Assembly: GCA_964603125.1 (NCBI GenBank)
Contig: CAZRUA010000024.1
Coordinates: 1-37,994 of the forward strand
DNA length: 37,994 nt
Source of the DNA: CAZRUA01 sp964603125
GTDB lineage: Bacteria; Bacteroidota; Bacteroidia; B-17B0; Aurantibacillaceae
Direction of reading: 5' to 3'
Numbering within the stretch: the first letter of the stretch is position 1; every line of letters starts with the position of its first letter. This document shows positions 1-8,013 of this stretch, piece after piece. Position numbers and translations under genes: made by a program. The notes below the pieces were generated by a model. The model was not told where the DNA came from, ran no database searches, and worked only from the letters and a program-made list of their open reading frames with translations.

Positions 1-693
1 ACAAATACTTTCGCACAAAAAAAGAAAGACAGCAAAAAAGATAAAACTGAGGCACCTGATGAAAGCAGAGCAGGCCGTGTTACTTTTAAAATTTCTTTAG
101 ATGGTTTACCTCCTGAGCAAGCAGCTATGATGGGTGAAATGGAGATGAAAATGTTTTACAAAGGTAAAAAATCAAGAATGGAGCAAAGTATGGGAATGAT
201 GGGAACTCAAATCATAATTACTGATGGTGGTCCGGTTGTTCATCAGCTATCTGATAATATGGGAGGTAAAACCTATGTTAAAATCCCTAAAGATTCAGTA
301 GATAAAAAAGACGAAAGCGATAAAAAAACGGAGTATAAAATTACTTATTTAGAAGAGAAAAAAACGATTGCAAATTACGAGTGTAAAAAAGCAATTATCG
401 AGTTTAAAAACAAAGCTGGCGATACACAAAAATCTGAAGTTTGGTATTCAGATAAATTGCCAAAAAGCATGAGTGGCGGCGGAAACAAGCGCATGGAAAT
501 GTTTAAAGAATTAAAAGGTGTTCCCTTAAAATGGTCAATGAATCAAGGACCAGTTACTATTAATATAGAAGCAACATCTGTTTCTGATGCTCCAATTCCA
601 GACTCAAAATTTGTTGTTGATGCAACTGGATATGTTGAAATTAGTTACGTTGATTTCCAAGAGCAAATGAAGGCAAATGGACAAGGACAGTAA
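1..693 (+). CDS. Exported DUF4412/GLPGLI-like protein, 5' partial
   Basis: The reading frame is open from base 1, so the true start lies upstream of the window; 230 residues are visible. The first residues (TNTFAQ) look like the end of a signal peptide cut after Ala-Gln, followed by a Lys/Asp-rich linker. The body is Met-rich at first (MMGEMEMKMFYKG) and then reads like the DUF4412/GLPGLI-type proteins of Bacteroidota, with a strand pattern ending in a YECKKAIIEF and EVWYSDKLP block. Those families are exported and of unknown function. A strong hairpin terminator follows. A truncated copy of its C-terminus lies at 2469-2585. The family call rests on general resemblance and is moderate; export is more secure. 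Confidence 0.7.
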   Translation, partial: TNTFAQKKKDSKKDKTEAPDESRAGRVTFKISLDGLPPEQAAMMGEMEMKMFYKGKKSRMEQSMGMMGTQIIITDGGPVVHQLSDNMGGKTYVKIPKDSVDKKDESDKKTEYKITYLEEKKTIANYECKKAIIEFKNKAGDTQKSEVWYSDKLPKSMSGGGNKRMEMFKELKGVPLKWSMNQGPVTINIEATSVSDAPIPDSKFVVDATGYVEISYVDFQEQMKANGQGQ

Positions 694-714
694 CCTTGAG
701 ATTGATAATATTAG

Positions 715-744
715 AAGCCGTTTCAATTAGGGACGGCTTTTTTG
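715..744 (+). terminator. Rho-independent terminator of the first gene
   Basis: The 7-bp stem AAGCCGT (715-721) pairs with ACGGCTT (733-739) across an 11-base loop and runs into a T tract. It starts 22 bases after the stop codon at 691-693. Confidence 0.8.
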
Positions 745-825
745 TTAAGTGTTATCCACACTAAAATAATTTAACTAAAATAAAAATGTGATTTATTTAG
801 TTGTAAATTTACTGAAAAAATAAAA

Positions 826-2466
826 ATGAGAAACCTGCTTAGTATTGTAGCTTTAATTGTAATTGTAAAATTAAATGCCCAAACCTTTGAAACGAAATTT
901 GGTAATTATGAATATACAGAAAATGCACAGGCAGAAGGTGGCTCAACTAATTTATCTAAAATCCCAAGTACTAATGTTACAAATTATGGAGAAAGGAGAT
1001 ATATAGTAACAAACAGTAATCAAGGCCTTGTGTTAGATATAATAAGTTTAGCTACGGGTGATTTTATTTCGAAAGTATATTTGAAGCGTAAGTGGCAGAA
1101 GGAATTTAATTATTTTGTTTCGGGCGTTGCATGCAAGGAATCAATTGTCCAGGTAAATTTTTTCAAGTTAAATAAGAAGACTTTCGCATTTGATAATGAG
1201 ACTGTTGTTTTTGATATAAATACTGGTGAGAGCATTGAAAATACTTCAGAGGGAAATGTTAAACCGCTGAAAATGAATTATGACAGTTTGGTAAATCTTA
1301 ATAACCCCTATAAAGAAGAAATTAAAACCCAGAATAAATGTAAAGCAAGCGCCAAAGTATCACTTAATGAAAGAGATAAATATAGTATATATATCACAAG
1401 GACGGAATATACTGAGTCTAGCAAGGTAGCAAGTTTTTATTATAATAAAATTGAAAACAAGTCAAAATCCATTAAAAAAGACACTTTTTCTATTGATTGT
1501 GGTGATAAGTTTTTTGATTTAATTAAAGCCAGTGTTGATGAAGAGGGAAATACTTATTTTCTTTTACAAAACTATTACTTTGAGCAAGTTACGTGGAATT
1601 TTAAAAAACAATACAAACAAGAAAATGGTGATGTTTTCTTATTAGTTTATTTTAATAATCAAACGAAAAAAATAAGTAGATTTTTATTGGATAAAATGGT
1701 GAGACCACATTCAGATTTTAGTACTTATTATTTATGCTTGAATGAAAGGAAGCAAATTTTGTTTGTTGGTCAGTTGGCTAAAACTGATGGGGGTGTAAAT
1801 CTTACTTCATATACATATGACAAGAAAAGTAACTTACTTACAAGTCATGTTCAGAATTTGATCTGTCCTGAATTAATAAGTAATATAGAAACATCGGGTA
1901 ATGGATTTATAAACGTTAACGACAATATTAAATTTGATAATAATGAAAATTTATTGTACGTAGTCGAAATAACTAAGCGATTAGTAAATTATAAAGAAAA
2001 CTTGCCTTATAAGCAGAATTTAGAGACAAGAATTAATATGGATTATAATTCTTCGGTAGGTTCAATACATTTGATTTCACTAAAGTCAAGTGGTGAATTG
2101 AACTTCTACACTCCAATACTGAAGATTCAGGATGAATTGCAATTCTTTTCTTCTTACACTTTGTTTTTCTTGAAGGATAAGATAGCTGTTATATATAACG
2201 ATAGTGAAGATAATCTTAAATTTTCAAAAGAGGTTAGTTATAGTGACACGAAAAAGGCTTTTACAGTAATGGTAACTATTGATAGTAGTGGTAACCAAAT
2301 AAAAACGCCAATTCCTAATTTGAACTCTGATAAAAATTATTGCTTTGTGCCAATTCTCTCCTTAAGTGGTGGGGATGGAGAAGTTTATTTAGCGCAAATA
2401 ACAAATTGGAGCAAAAGGAGTAAGGAACCATATAAAATGCGGTTCGGTAGTTTAAAAGTGAAATAA
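826..2466 (+). CDS. Exported protein of unknown function, 546 aa
   Basis: I do not recognise this protein. It begins with a clear signal peptide (MRNLLSIVALIVIVKLNAQ) and continues as a single exported domain region rich in Lys, Asn, Ser and Tyr, with many short beta-strand-like segments. It might be a propeller-like or other all-beta fold, but no repeat is clear enough to say so. No transmembrane helix is visible after the signal and there is no T9SS tail. It is the only gene between the terminator at 715-744 and the paralogue remnant at 2469-2585, so it sits where part of a tandem copy seems to have been lost. ATA, AGA and AGG codons look more common than in neighbouring genes, which fits acquisition from elsewhere but was not counted. 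A weak TAAATTTA element at 804-811 is the only promoter candidate. Confidence 0.8.
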   Translation: MRNLLSIVALIVIVKLNAQTFETKFGNYEYTENAQAEGGSTNLSKIPSTNVTNYGERRYIVTNSNQGLVLDIISLATGDFISKVYLKRKWQKEFNYFVSGVACKESIVQVNFFKLNKKTFAFDNETVVFDINTGESIENTSEGNVKPLKMNYDSLVNLNNPYKEEIKTQNKCKASAKVSLNERDKYSIYITRTEYTESSKVASFYYNKIENKSKSIKKDTFSIDCGDKFFDLIKASVDEEGNTYFLLQNYYFEQVTWNFKKQYKQENGDVFLLVYFNNQTKKISRFLLDKMVRPHSDFSTYYLCLNERKQILFVGQLAKTDGGVNLTSYTYDKKSNLLTSHVQNLICPELISNIETSGNGFINVNDNIKFDNNENLLYVVEITKRLVNYKENLPYKQNLETRINMDYNSSVGSIHLISLKSSGELNFYTPILKIQDELQFFSSYTLFFLKDKIAVIYNDSEDNLKFSKEVSYSDTKKAFTVMVTIDSSGNQIKTPIPNLNSDKNYCFVPILSLSGGDGEVYLAQITNWSKRSKEPYKMRFGSLKVK

Positions 2467-2468
2467 TA

Positions 2469-2585
2469 GCAGTATCTGATGCTCCAATTCCAGATTCAAA
2501 ATTTGTTGTTGATGCAACTGGTTACACTGAAATGTCTTATGCTGAGTACATTGAGCAAATGAAAGCAATGGGTCAAGGTCAATAA
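2469..2585 (+). pseudogene. 3' remnant of a tandem paralogue of the gene at 1-693
   Basis: The 111 bases 2475-2585 align without gaps to 583-693, including the stop codon; I count 21 mismatches by eye, about 80% identity. Translated, 30 of 37 residues match, from VSDAPIPDSKFVVDATGY to the shared end GQGQ. Many differences are synonymous, so the copy probably evolved as a working gene before it was cut. The frame is closed by stops at 2448-2450, 2433-2435 and 2421-2423 and has no start, so it cannot encode the original protein. Its first bases lie directly behind the stop of the 546-residue gene. Confidence 0.85.
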
Positions 2586-2603
2586 TCTTACCTAAAAATT
2601 AAA

Positions 2604-2642
2604 ACAAAGAGCCGTTTCGAAAGAAGCGGCTCTTTGTTTTTT
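2604..2642 (+). terminator. Rho-independent terminator behind the paralogue remnant
   Basis: The 11-bp stem ACAAAGAGCCG (2604-2614) pairs with CGGCTCTTTGT (2627-2637) and is followed by a T-rich run. The motif AGCCGTTTC occurs in this hairpin and in the one at 715-744, so the terminator was probably duplicated with the gene. Confidence 0.85.
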
Positions 2643-2644
2643 AT

Positions 2645-2652
2645 TATATTTG
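2645..2652 (+). promoter_or_regulatory. Promoter -7 box (TATATTTG) for the PQQ-repeat gene
   Basis: Exact match to the Bacteroidota -7 consensus TAnnTTTG, just behind a terminator and 25 bases before the ATG at 2678. No TTG is visible at the usual -33 spacing. Confidence 0.5.
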
Positions 2653-2677
2653 ATATATTAATATTCACTTCAAAATC

Positions 2678-3709
2678 ATGCGTATTTTAATAGCTTCTTT
2701 ATTTTGTTTGGTGCTTTCAAGTTCAAAAGCGCAAGTTGTTCCTGATACTTTGTGGAGCTATAAAATTAAACAGTACACTATGGGTTCTCCCGTAATTGAC
2801 GATGGAGTTTACTATACTGGAAATGAAAAGGGTTTTGTTGTGGCTTTAGATGTAAATACGGGTAAAGAAATTTGGAATATTAAAATGACCGGTGGTTTGT
2901 ATCACAATGCTTTGATAGATGGCGATAATTTATTTTTAGATTTTGCGAAGCATGGAAATGCTGTGGTGTGTCTGGATAAAAAAACGGGTAAATCTAAATG
3001 GTGGGTTGACTCGAAATATCAGTTTGACGATGATGTTCCTTGCAAGATTGTGAAGAACGAAGACGCTATCGTTTTTAATTCGCTAGATTCGACTATAGTT
3101 TGTTTGCTTCAAAGTAACGGAAAAGAAAAATGGAAGTTTAAAGCGACTGGTATAACTTCACCTGTGAGTGCATATAAAAACTCCTTCGTGTTTTCTTGTG
3201 CCGATGGTAATATTTATCAAATAGATAAGAAAACGGGTAAACTAGAAGCTAAAATTAAATTTAGTATTGCTAATCGAAACATGTTTGTTCCACCTGTTAT
3301 CTTTGATGATATGTGTGTGATAAGTGATACTGCAACAACTATAACAGCAGTTTCTTTAAGTAAGAAAAAAGTAGTTTGGGCTAAAACTAGCAATTCGCCC
3401 TTTTTGTTTGGTTTTGATAAGTATGCTGTTAGCTTTACCGATGATGGTATGCATGCTTTTGATGTATTAACGGGTGAAGAAAAATGGTCGGTGCCAGGAC
3501 GACACAAATGGTATATGTATCCAGTAATTTTTGAAGGTAAAATGTACTATCAATCTCGTAAAGAAGCTAAGCTGTATGTAATTGACAATGAAGGTAAAAT
3601 TGAACGAATGTATAAGGCTTTTGATAAAACCTACACCTCGCCTGCAATCTCAAAAGATAAAATTATCTTATCAATTGTAAGTACTATTTTTGCCATCGAA
3701 AATAAATAA
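2678..3709 (+). CDS. Exported PQQ-type beta-propeller repeat protein (BamB-like fold)
   Basis: The 343-residue protein has a signal peptide (MRILIASLFCLVLSSSKAQ) and then at least six blade repeats with the PQQ-like pattern of a short strand, Asp/Thr-Gly and Trp, for example ALDVNTGKEIWNIK, VCLDKKTGKSKWWV and AFDVLTGEEKWSVPG. Such repeats build the 7- or 8-bladed propeller of BamB and of quinoprotein dehydrogenases. The protein is short and lacks obvious dehydrogenase catalytic features, so a scaffold or binding role in the periplasm is more likely than an enzyme. No lipobox Cys is present, unlike typical BamB, so I do not assign bamB. mazG starts seven bases after its stop and may be partly co-transcribed with it. 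Confidence 0.85.
   Translation: MRILIASLFCLVLSSSKAQVVPDTLWSYKIKQYTMGSPVIDDGVYYTGNEKGFVVALDVNTGKEIWNIKMTGGLYHNALIDGDNLFLDFAKHGNAVVCLDKKTGKSKWWVDSKYQFDDDVPCKIVKNEDAIVFNSLDSTIVCLLQSNGKEKWKFKATGITSPVSAYKNSFVFSCADGNIYQIDKKTGKLEAKIKFSIANRNMFVPPVIFDDMCVISDTATTITAVSLSKKKVVWAKTSNSPFLFGFDKYAVSFTDDGMHAFDVLTGEEKWSVPGRHKWYMYPVIFEGKMYYQSRKEAKLYVIDNEGKIERMYKAFDKTYTSPAISKDKIILSIVSTIFAIENK
3685..3692 (+). promoter_or_regulatory. Promoter -7 box (TATTTTTG) for mazG, inside the upstream gene
   Basis: Exact TAnnTTTG match in the last codons of the PQQ-repeat gene, 24 bases before the mazG ATG at 3717. The TTG at 3690-3692, which could be misread as a start codon, is part of this box. Confidence 0.45.
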
Positions 3710-3716
3710 TCAAATC

Positions 3717-4484
3717 ATGACTGATAAACGTGCCGAAGCTTTTTTAAGACTTTTAAAAATAATGGATGAGTTGCGCGAGCAATGTCCTTGGGATAAAAAA
3801 CAAACAATGGATAGTTTACGTTATCTCACTGTTGAAGAGATGTATGAGCTCAGCGACGCTATTGTTGAGAAGGACATGCCAAACATAAAAAAGGAATTGG
3901 GTGATGTTTTGTTACACATTGTTTTTTATGCTCGTATTGCCAGCGAAACAAACGATTTCACCATTACCGAAGTAATGAATGAATTGTGCGAAAAATTAAT
4001 TGTTCGCCATCCACATATTTATGGTGATGTAAAAGTTCAAGATGAGGAAGAGGTGAAACGAAATTGGGAAAACATTAAGTTAAAGCAAGGAAGTAAATCT
4101 GTTTTAGCTGGCGTTCCTAAAGGTATTCCTTCTTTGGTGAAAGCAATGCGTATTCAAGAAAAGGCTCGTGGTGTTGGTTTTGATTGGGAACACAAGGAGC
4201 AAGTTTGGGAAAAGGTTAATGAAGAATTAAATGAATTTAAAGTTGAGGTTGAGAAAGGGGATGCAGTTAAGTCTGAAGAAGAGTTTGGGGATTTGTTGTT
4301 TGCATTAATTAATTATGCTCGTTTCAATAATATAAATCCGGAGGATGCGCTTGAAAGAACCAATAAGAAATTTATTAAGCGCTTTAATTACATGGAGCAA
4401 AAAATTACTGAACAAGGCAAGCAACTTAGTGATTGTAGTTTAGATGAGATGGATGTTTTTTGGAATGAAGCCAAAAAGCTTTAA
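3717..4484 (+). CDS. mazG: Nucleoside triphosphate pyrophosphohydrolase MazG
   Basis: MazG hydrolyses (d)NTPs to NMP and pyrophosphate and is thought to clear non-canonical nucleotides and influence ppGpp. The 255-residue protein has the two-domain layout of full-length MazG. The N-terminal domain carries the acidic metal-binding helices (VEEMYELSDAI near 39-49, then KKELGDVLLHIVF near 59-71). The C-terminal domain repeats the theme (NEELNEFKVEV, then EEEFGDLLFALINYARF). The conserved CPWDKKQT opening is at 23-30. I chose ATG 3717 rather than the in-frame TTG at 3690 because the latter lies inside the previous gene and inside a -7 box. Length matches the family. Confidence 0.95.
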   Translation: MTDKRAEAFLRLLKIMDELREQCPWDKKQTMDSLRYLTVEEMYELSDAIVEKDMPNIKKELGDVLLHIVFYARIASETNDFTITEVMNELCEKLIVRHPHIYGDVKVQDEEEVKRNWENIKLKQGSKSVLAGVPKGIPSLVKAMRIQEKARGVGFDWEHKEQVWEKVNEELNEFKVEVEKGDAVKSEEEFGDLLFALINYARFNNINPEDALERTNKKFIKRFNYMEQKITEQGKQLSDCSLDEMDVFWNEAKKL

Positions 4485-4566
4485 AATACTTAAAGCCAGT
4501 TGTTTAGTAAAGATTACCACTTATCAATTCACATGTAAATGAGTGAGATTTAACAATTAATCTCCT

Positions 4567-4574
4567 TATATTTG
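4567..4574 (+). promoter_or_regulatory. Promoter -7 box (TATATTTG) for the TonB receptor operon
   Basis: Exact TAnnTTTG match 18 bases before the ATG at 4593, in the 108-base gap after mazG. A TTTAAC about 20 bases upstream may stand in for the -33 element. No cobalamin-riboswitch-like B12 box is seen in this gap. Confidence 0.55.
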
Positions 4575-4592
4575 CTCTCCTTAAAATTAAGT

Positions 4593-6917
4593 ATGCGTAT
4601 TAATAAAATAAAATATTTCTTCCTTGCATTAATGCTTGTAACGGCTTTTGTAAAAGCTCAAACAGCAACAGTGCGTGGTTTTGTTTATAGTAAAGAGAAT
4701 GGTGAGCCAGTTTTGTTTAATGTCGTGTTTTTAAAAGGCACAAATTACAATGCTTCAACTGATGACAATGGTTTTTTCAACATAAGCAAAATTCCTCCAG
4801 GTACTTACACAATTGTTGTGGGTAGTATGGATTCAGATACAATTACCGAGGTTTTAACTTTAAAAGCAGGTGATTTAATCAATAAAAAATACTTACTCGA
4901 AAAACGTGTGGTTGAAATTGATGAGGTTACAGTTTCTGCCGAGGATGAATCGAAAGTGGAAGACACTAAAGTATCGGTTTATAAGATTGATCCAAAGATG
5001 ATCAATAAATTACCTAGCGTTGGTGAGCCCGATTTGGCGCAGTATTTACAGGTACTTCCTGGGGTTACCTTTACTGGTGATCAAGGTGGGCAACTTTATA
5101 TTAGAGGCGGAGCACCCAGCATGAACAAGGTTCTGTTAGATGGTATGATTGTATATAATCCTTTTCATTCCATTGGTTTGTTTTCAGTTTTTGATAATGA
5201 TATTATACGTAATGCGGATGTTTACAGTGCAGGTTTTGGTGCTGAATACGGCGGTAGAATTTCATCTGTAATGGATATCAAAACACGTGATGGGAATAAA
5301 ACGCGATATTCTGGAAAAGTTTCAGCTTCTCCCTTTGGTGCAAAAGTAAATTTAGAAGGACCGCTAAAAAAGTTGCGCGATGATGGTAAGGGAAGTTCGG
5401 CTTTCTTGCTTTCAGCAAAAACATCTTATTTACCAACTACATCTAAAATGGTTTATAAATACGCCGATCCAAACGGATTACCCTTTAGTTTTAACGATTA
5501 TTATGGTAAAGTGTCTTTTAACTCAAACTCTGGAAGTAAATTAAACTTGTTTGGTTTCTCATTTAACGATAAAGTTGATTATCCAGACATTGCAAAATTC
5601 AATTGGAAATCTTTAGGAGCTGGTGCTAATTTTGTTGTGATACCAACTGGAGCGAATACTTTAATTGAAGGTAATTTTGCTTATTCGCGTTATAACATTA
5701 CTGCAAAAAGCGTTAGTGATTCAGGCCGTACAAGCTTTGCAGGAAGTTTTAATTTAGGTTTAAACTTCACAAATTTTATTGGTAAAAATGAAATTCAATA
5801 TGGTTTTGAAGGTATTGGTTTAGCTACGAAATACGAATTACGTAATATCACAAATTTATTAGTAACTGATGAAAACAACTCTACTGAGGTAGGTGCTTAT
5901 GTAAAAGGTAAATACGCTTCTAAAAATAAAAAATTAATTCTTGAACCAAGTTTTCGTTTGCAGTACTATGCTTCTTTATCTGATTTGTCGCCTGAACCAA
6001 GGTTATCGGGTAAGTTTAATGTAACACCGCGTCATCGATTAAAATTTGCAGCAGGTTTGTATTCCCAAAATTTAATTGCAGCTAATTCAGATAGAGATAT
6101 TGTGAATTTGTTTTATGGTTTTCTTTCTTCGCCAGAAAGCTTACAAGATAATTTCACAAAAAAGGATGGTTCAACAAAACCAGTTACACACGCGTTGCAA
6201 AAGGCTAGTCATTTGGTTGCTGGTTACGAATTTGATTTGGGTAAACATGTTGAAATTAACATTGAAGGTTATCAAAAGTATTTCTCTCAGTTAACAAGCA
6301 TTAATAGAGATAAAATTTTTGAAGATGATGCGGCGCATGCAAACAATTCTGATGTAGAAAAGAAATTGTTAATCGTTGAAACTGGCACTGCACGTGGTTT
6401 GGATATTGTTTTAAAATATGATATTAAGAAGTTTTATTTTTGGTTCGTTTATTCATTGGCTTACAACAAGCGCTGGGATGGTATTCGTGAGTACGCGCCA
6501 GTGTTTGATCGCCGTCACAATATTAATGTAGTTGCGTCTTATAATTTTGGAAAACACAAAGAGTGGGAGCTAGGTGCTCGTTTCAATTTTGGTACTGGAT
6601 TTCCTTTTACTCCAACAGCTGGTTTTTATCCTGGTATCAATTTTCAAAATAATATTAACTATAACTATTCAACATCAAATGCTAATTTGAGTTATATACC
6701 AGGTGATTTAAATTCGCGTAGGTTACCTGTTTACGACAGGATGGATGTTAATTTAAAGTACAAAACAAAGTTGCGCGAACATTTAGATTTTGAAGGAACA
6801 TTAGGAGCTACAAACGCTTATAATCAAAATAATATTTTTTATTACGATAGAATAACGGCTCGTGTTAAAAAGCAATTGCCAATTATGCCTAATATTAATT
6901 TAAGTTTATCATTTTAA
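4593..6917 (+). CDS. TonB-dependent outer-membrane receptor with CarboxypepD_reg domain
   Basis: This TonB-dependent transporter (774 residues from ATG 4593) starts with a signal peptide (MRINKIKYFFLALMLVTAF...KAQ). A carboxypeptidase-regulatory-like domain follows (TVRGFVYSKENGEPV, DDNGFFNISKIPPGTY). Next comes a plug domain with the typical LPSVGEPDLAQYLQVLPGV, YIRGGAP and LLDGMIVYNPFH stretches, and a long beta-barrel ending in the C-terminal aromatic signature NLSLSF. It is the non-SusC type and no SusD partner is present. Its TAA overlaps the ATG of the adenosyltransferase by one base, so the two are probably translationally coupled. That pairing suggests, but does not prove, a corrinoid substrate. 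The in-frame TTG at 4572 lies in the -7 box and was rejected as a start. Confidence 0.92.
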   Translation: MRINKIKYFFLALMLVTAFVKAQTATVRGFVYSKENGEPVLFNVVFLKGTNYNASTDDNGFFNISKIPPGTYTIVVGSMDSDTITEVLTLKAGDLINKKYLLEKRVVEIDEVTVSAEDESKVEDTKVSVYKIDPKMINKLPSVGEPDLAQYLQVLPGVTFTGDQGGQLYIRGGAPSMNKVLLDGMIVYNPFHSIGLFSVFDNDIIRNADVYSAGFGAEYGGRISSVMDIKTRDGNKTRYSGKVSASPFGAKVNLEGPLKKLRDDGKGSSAFLLSAKTSYLPTTSKMVYKYADPNGLPFSFNDYYGKVSFNSNSGSKLNLFGFSFNDKVDYPDIAKFNWKSLGAGANFVVIPTGANTLIEGNFAYSRYNITAKSVSDSGRTSFAGSFNLGLNFTNFIGKNEIQYGFEGIGLATKYELRNITNLLVTDENNSTEVGAYVKGKYASKNKKLILEPSFRLQYYASLSDLSPEPRLSGKFNVTPRHRLKFAAGLYSQNLIAANSDRDIVNLFYGFLSSPESLQDNFTKKDGSTKPVTHALQKASHLVAGYEFDLGKHVEINIEGYQKYFSQLTSINRDKIFEDDAAHANNSDVEKKLLIVETGTARGLDIVLKYDIKKFYFWFVYSLAYNKRWDGIREYAPVFDRRHNINVVASYNFGKHKEWELGARFNFGTGFPFTPTAGFYPGINFQNNINYNYSTSNANLSYIPGDLNSRRLPVYDRMDVNLKYKTKLREHLDFEGTLGATNAYNQNNIFYYDRITARVKKQLPIMPNINLSLSF

Positions 6918-7471
6918 TGTCATTTAAGATTTATACCAAAACAGGCGACAAAGGTGAAACATCTATTTTGGGAGGTGTAAGATTACCTAAGCATCATATT
7001 CGTATTGAATCTTATGGTAATGTTGATGAATTAAACTCATACATAGGTTTGCTGCGCGATTCTAATTTAGATGAGAGAAGTACCATAACTTTGCTCGAAA
7101 TACAGGATAGGTTGTTTACTATAGGTTCTCACTTAGCTGCCGACCCGGAGAAGAATAAAATGGAATTGCCTAAGATTTTGGAAACAGACATTGAATTTTT
7201 GGAAAAAGAAATTGATTGGATGAACGAAACTTTGCCTGAAATGAAATCTTTTGTTTTACCAGGCGGTCATATTACTGTTTCTCATTGCCATGTTGCACGT
7301 TGTATTTGCCGAAGAGCTGAGCGCGGAGTATTGCGATTAGCTGAAAATGAGCAAGTTGAGCCAATTATTTATAAGTATTTAAATCGATTATCCGATTATT
7401 TGTTTGTTTTATCTCGTAAAATCTCACATGATTTAAATGCGGTAGAAACACCTTGGAAGCCTAGAGTTTAG
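6917..7471 (+). CDS. Corrinoid (cob(I)yrinic/cobalamin) adenosyltransferase, PduO-type
   Basis: The enzyme transfers adenosine from ATP to the cobalt of reduced corrinoids to make adenosylcobalamin. Family marks are all present in the 184 residues: the N-terminal ATP-binding stretch YTKTGDKGETSILGG (6-20), NVDELNSYIG (35-44), the CRRAERG segment (131-137) that contacts ATP and cobalamin, and NRLSD (156-160). Length is normal for the trimeric PduO/CobA2 class. Its ATG overlaps the stop of the TonB receptor by one base, so it depends on translation of that receptor. A terminator follows at once, making this a two-gene operon. Confidence 0.95.
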   Translation: MSFKIYTKTGDKGETSILGGVRLPKHHIRIESYGNVDELNSYIGLLRDSNLDERSTITLLEIQDRLFTIGSHLAADPEKNKMELPKILETDIEFLEKEIDWMNETLPEMKSFVLPGGHITVSHCHVARCICRRAERGVLRLAENEQVEPIIYKYLNRLSDYLFVLSRKISHDLNAVETPWKPRV

Positions 7472-7495
7472 GTATGACACTTGTCATACGTTTTT
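7472..7495 (+). terminator. Terminator of the receptor-adenosyltransferase operon
   Basis: GTATGACA (7472-7479) and TGTCATAC (7482-7489) form a perfect 18-base palindrome (inner pairs open as loop), followed by five T. It begins directly behind the stop codon. Confidence 0.75.
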
Positions 7496-7528
7496 GGTGC
7501 CTCAAAAACAGTTGCCACTTATTAAGTC

Positions 7529-7559
7529 TTGACTTTGCCGTTTAAAAAGCGTAAATTTG
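7529..7559 (+). promoter_or_regulatory. Promoter, TTG-N20-TAAATTTG, for the small membrane protein
   Basis: A TTG at 7529-7531 and an exact TAnnTTTG box at 7552-7559 are 20 bases apart, the normal Bacteroidota spacing. The ATG at 7572 lies 12 bases after the box, so the mRNA leader must be very short. Confidence 0.7.
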
Positions 7560-7571
7560 TACCATCAAATT

Positions 7572-8012
7572 ATGTACGGCAAACGGTTTTTCATAAGTTT
7601 CATTCTTTCTGCTGTTGTAATGTATTCAGCTTTTTATTCGTTCCATTTATTTTTGGGCGATTTTGAGAAGATAAATTATCCGAAGACAGTTTTTTTTGTC
7701 GCTGTTGCTATCACTTATTTATTTGTATCTTTTTTATTGTACAAAATTTTTCATTTTAAATTTTATAAAAAACTTGTTAGTAATGTTTTTTTAAGAGGTA
7801 TTGGAGCTGGTGTATTGCTTGGTGTTTTATTATATGCAGTTTCATTAGTTCTGCGTGTTTCTTTTACCACTAAAATGTCGTTAAAACACATGATGTTTGA
7901 TTGTACTTGGCAAATTATCGAGCAAAGTATTGGTGGCGTGGTTATAGCTCTCGGTCAACTATTTATTTTTGAGCCAGAGTTTGAAGATGAAAGAGCTGAG
8001 ATTACAGATTAG
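7572..8012 (+). CDS. Small integral membrane protein of unknown function
   Basis: The 146-residue protein has about four hydrophobic segments: near residues 5-25 (FFISFILSAVVMYSAFYSF), 36-57, 73-93 (GIGAGVLLGVLLYAVSLVL) and 110-130. A short acidic tail (EPEFEDERAEITD) follows. I recognise no family or catalytic motif; it resembles other small inner-membrane proteins of Bacteroidota. ATG 7572 is preferred over the TTG at 7557, which forms part of the promoter -7 box. It ends one base before the convergent CYTH gene stops. Confidence 0.75.
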   Translation: MYGKRFFISFILSAVVMYSAFYSFHLFLGDFEKINYPKTVFFVAVAITYLFVSFLLYKIFHFKFYKKLVSNVFLRGIGAGVLLGVLLYAVSLVLRVSFTTKMSLKHMMFDCTWQIIEQSIGGVVIALGQLFIFEPEFEDERAEITD

Positions 8013-8013
8013 T

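Noticed and set aside
745..2603. Insertion sequence or transposon around the 546-residue gene
   Set aside because: No transposase, inverted terminal repeats or target-site duplication can be seen.
3690..3716. Longer mazG from TTG 3690
   Set aside because: The TTG is inside the previous gene and is part of a TAnnTTTG box; the family start fits ATG 3717.
4485..4592. Cobalamin riboswitch before the TonB receptor
   Set aside because: No B12-box-like sequence or multi-stem layout is visible in the 108 bases; only a -7 box is supported.
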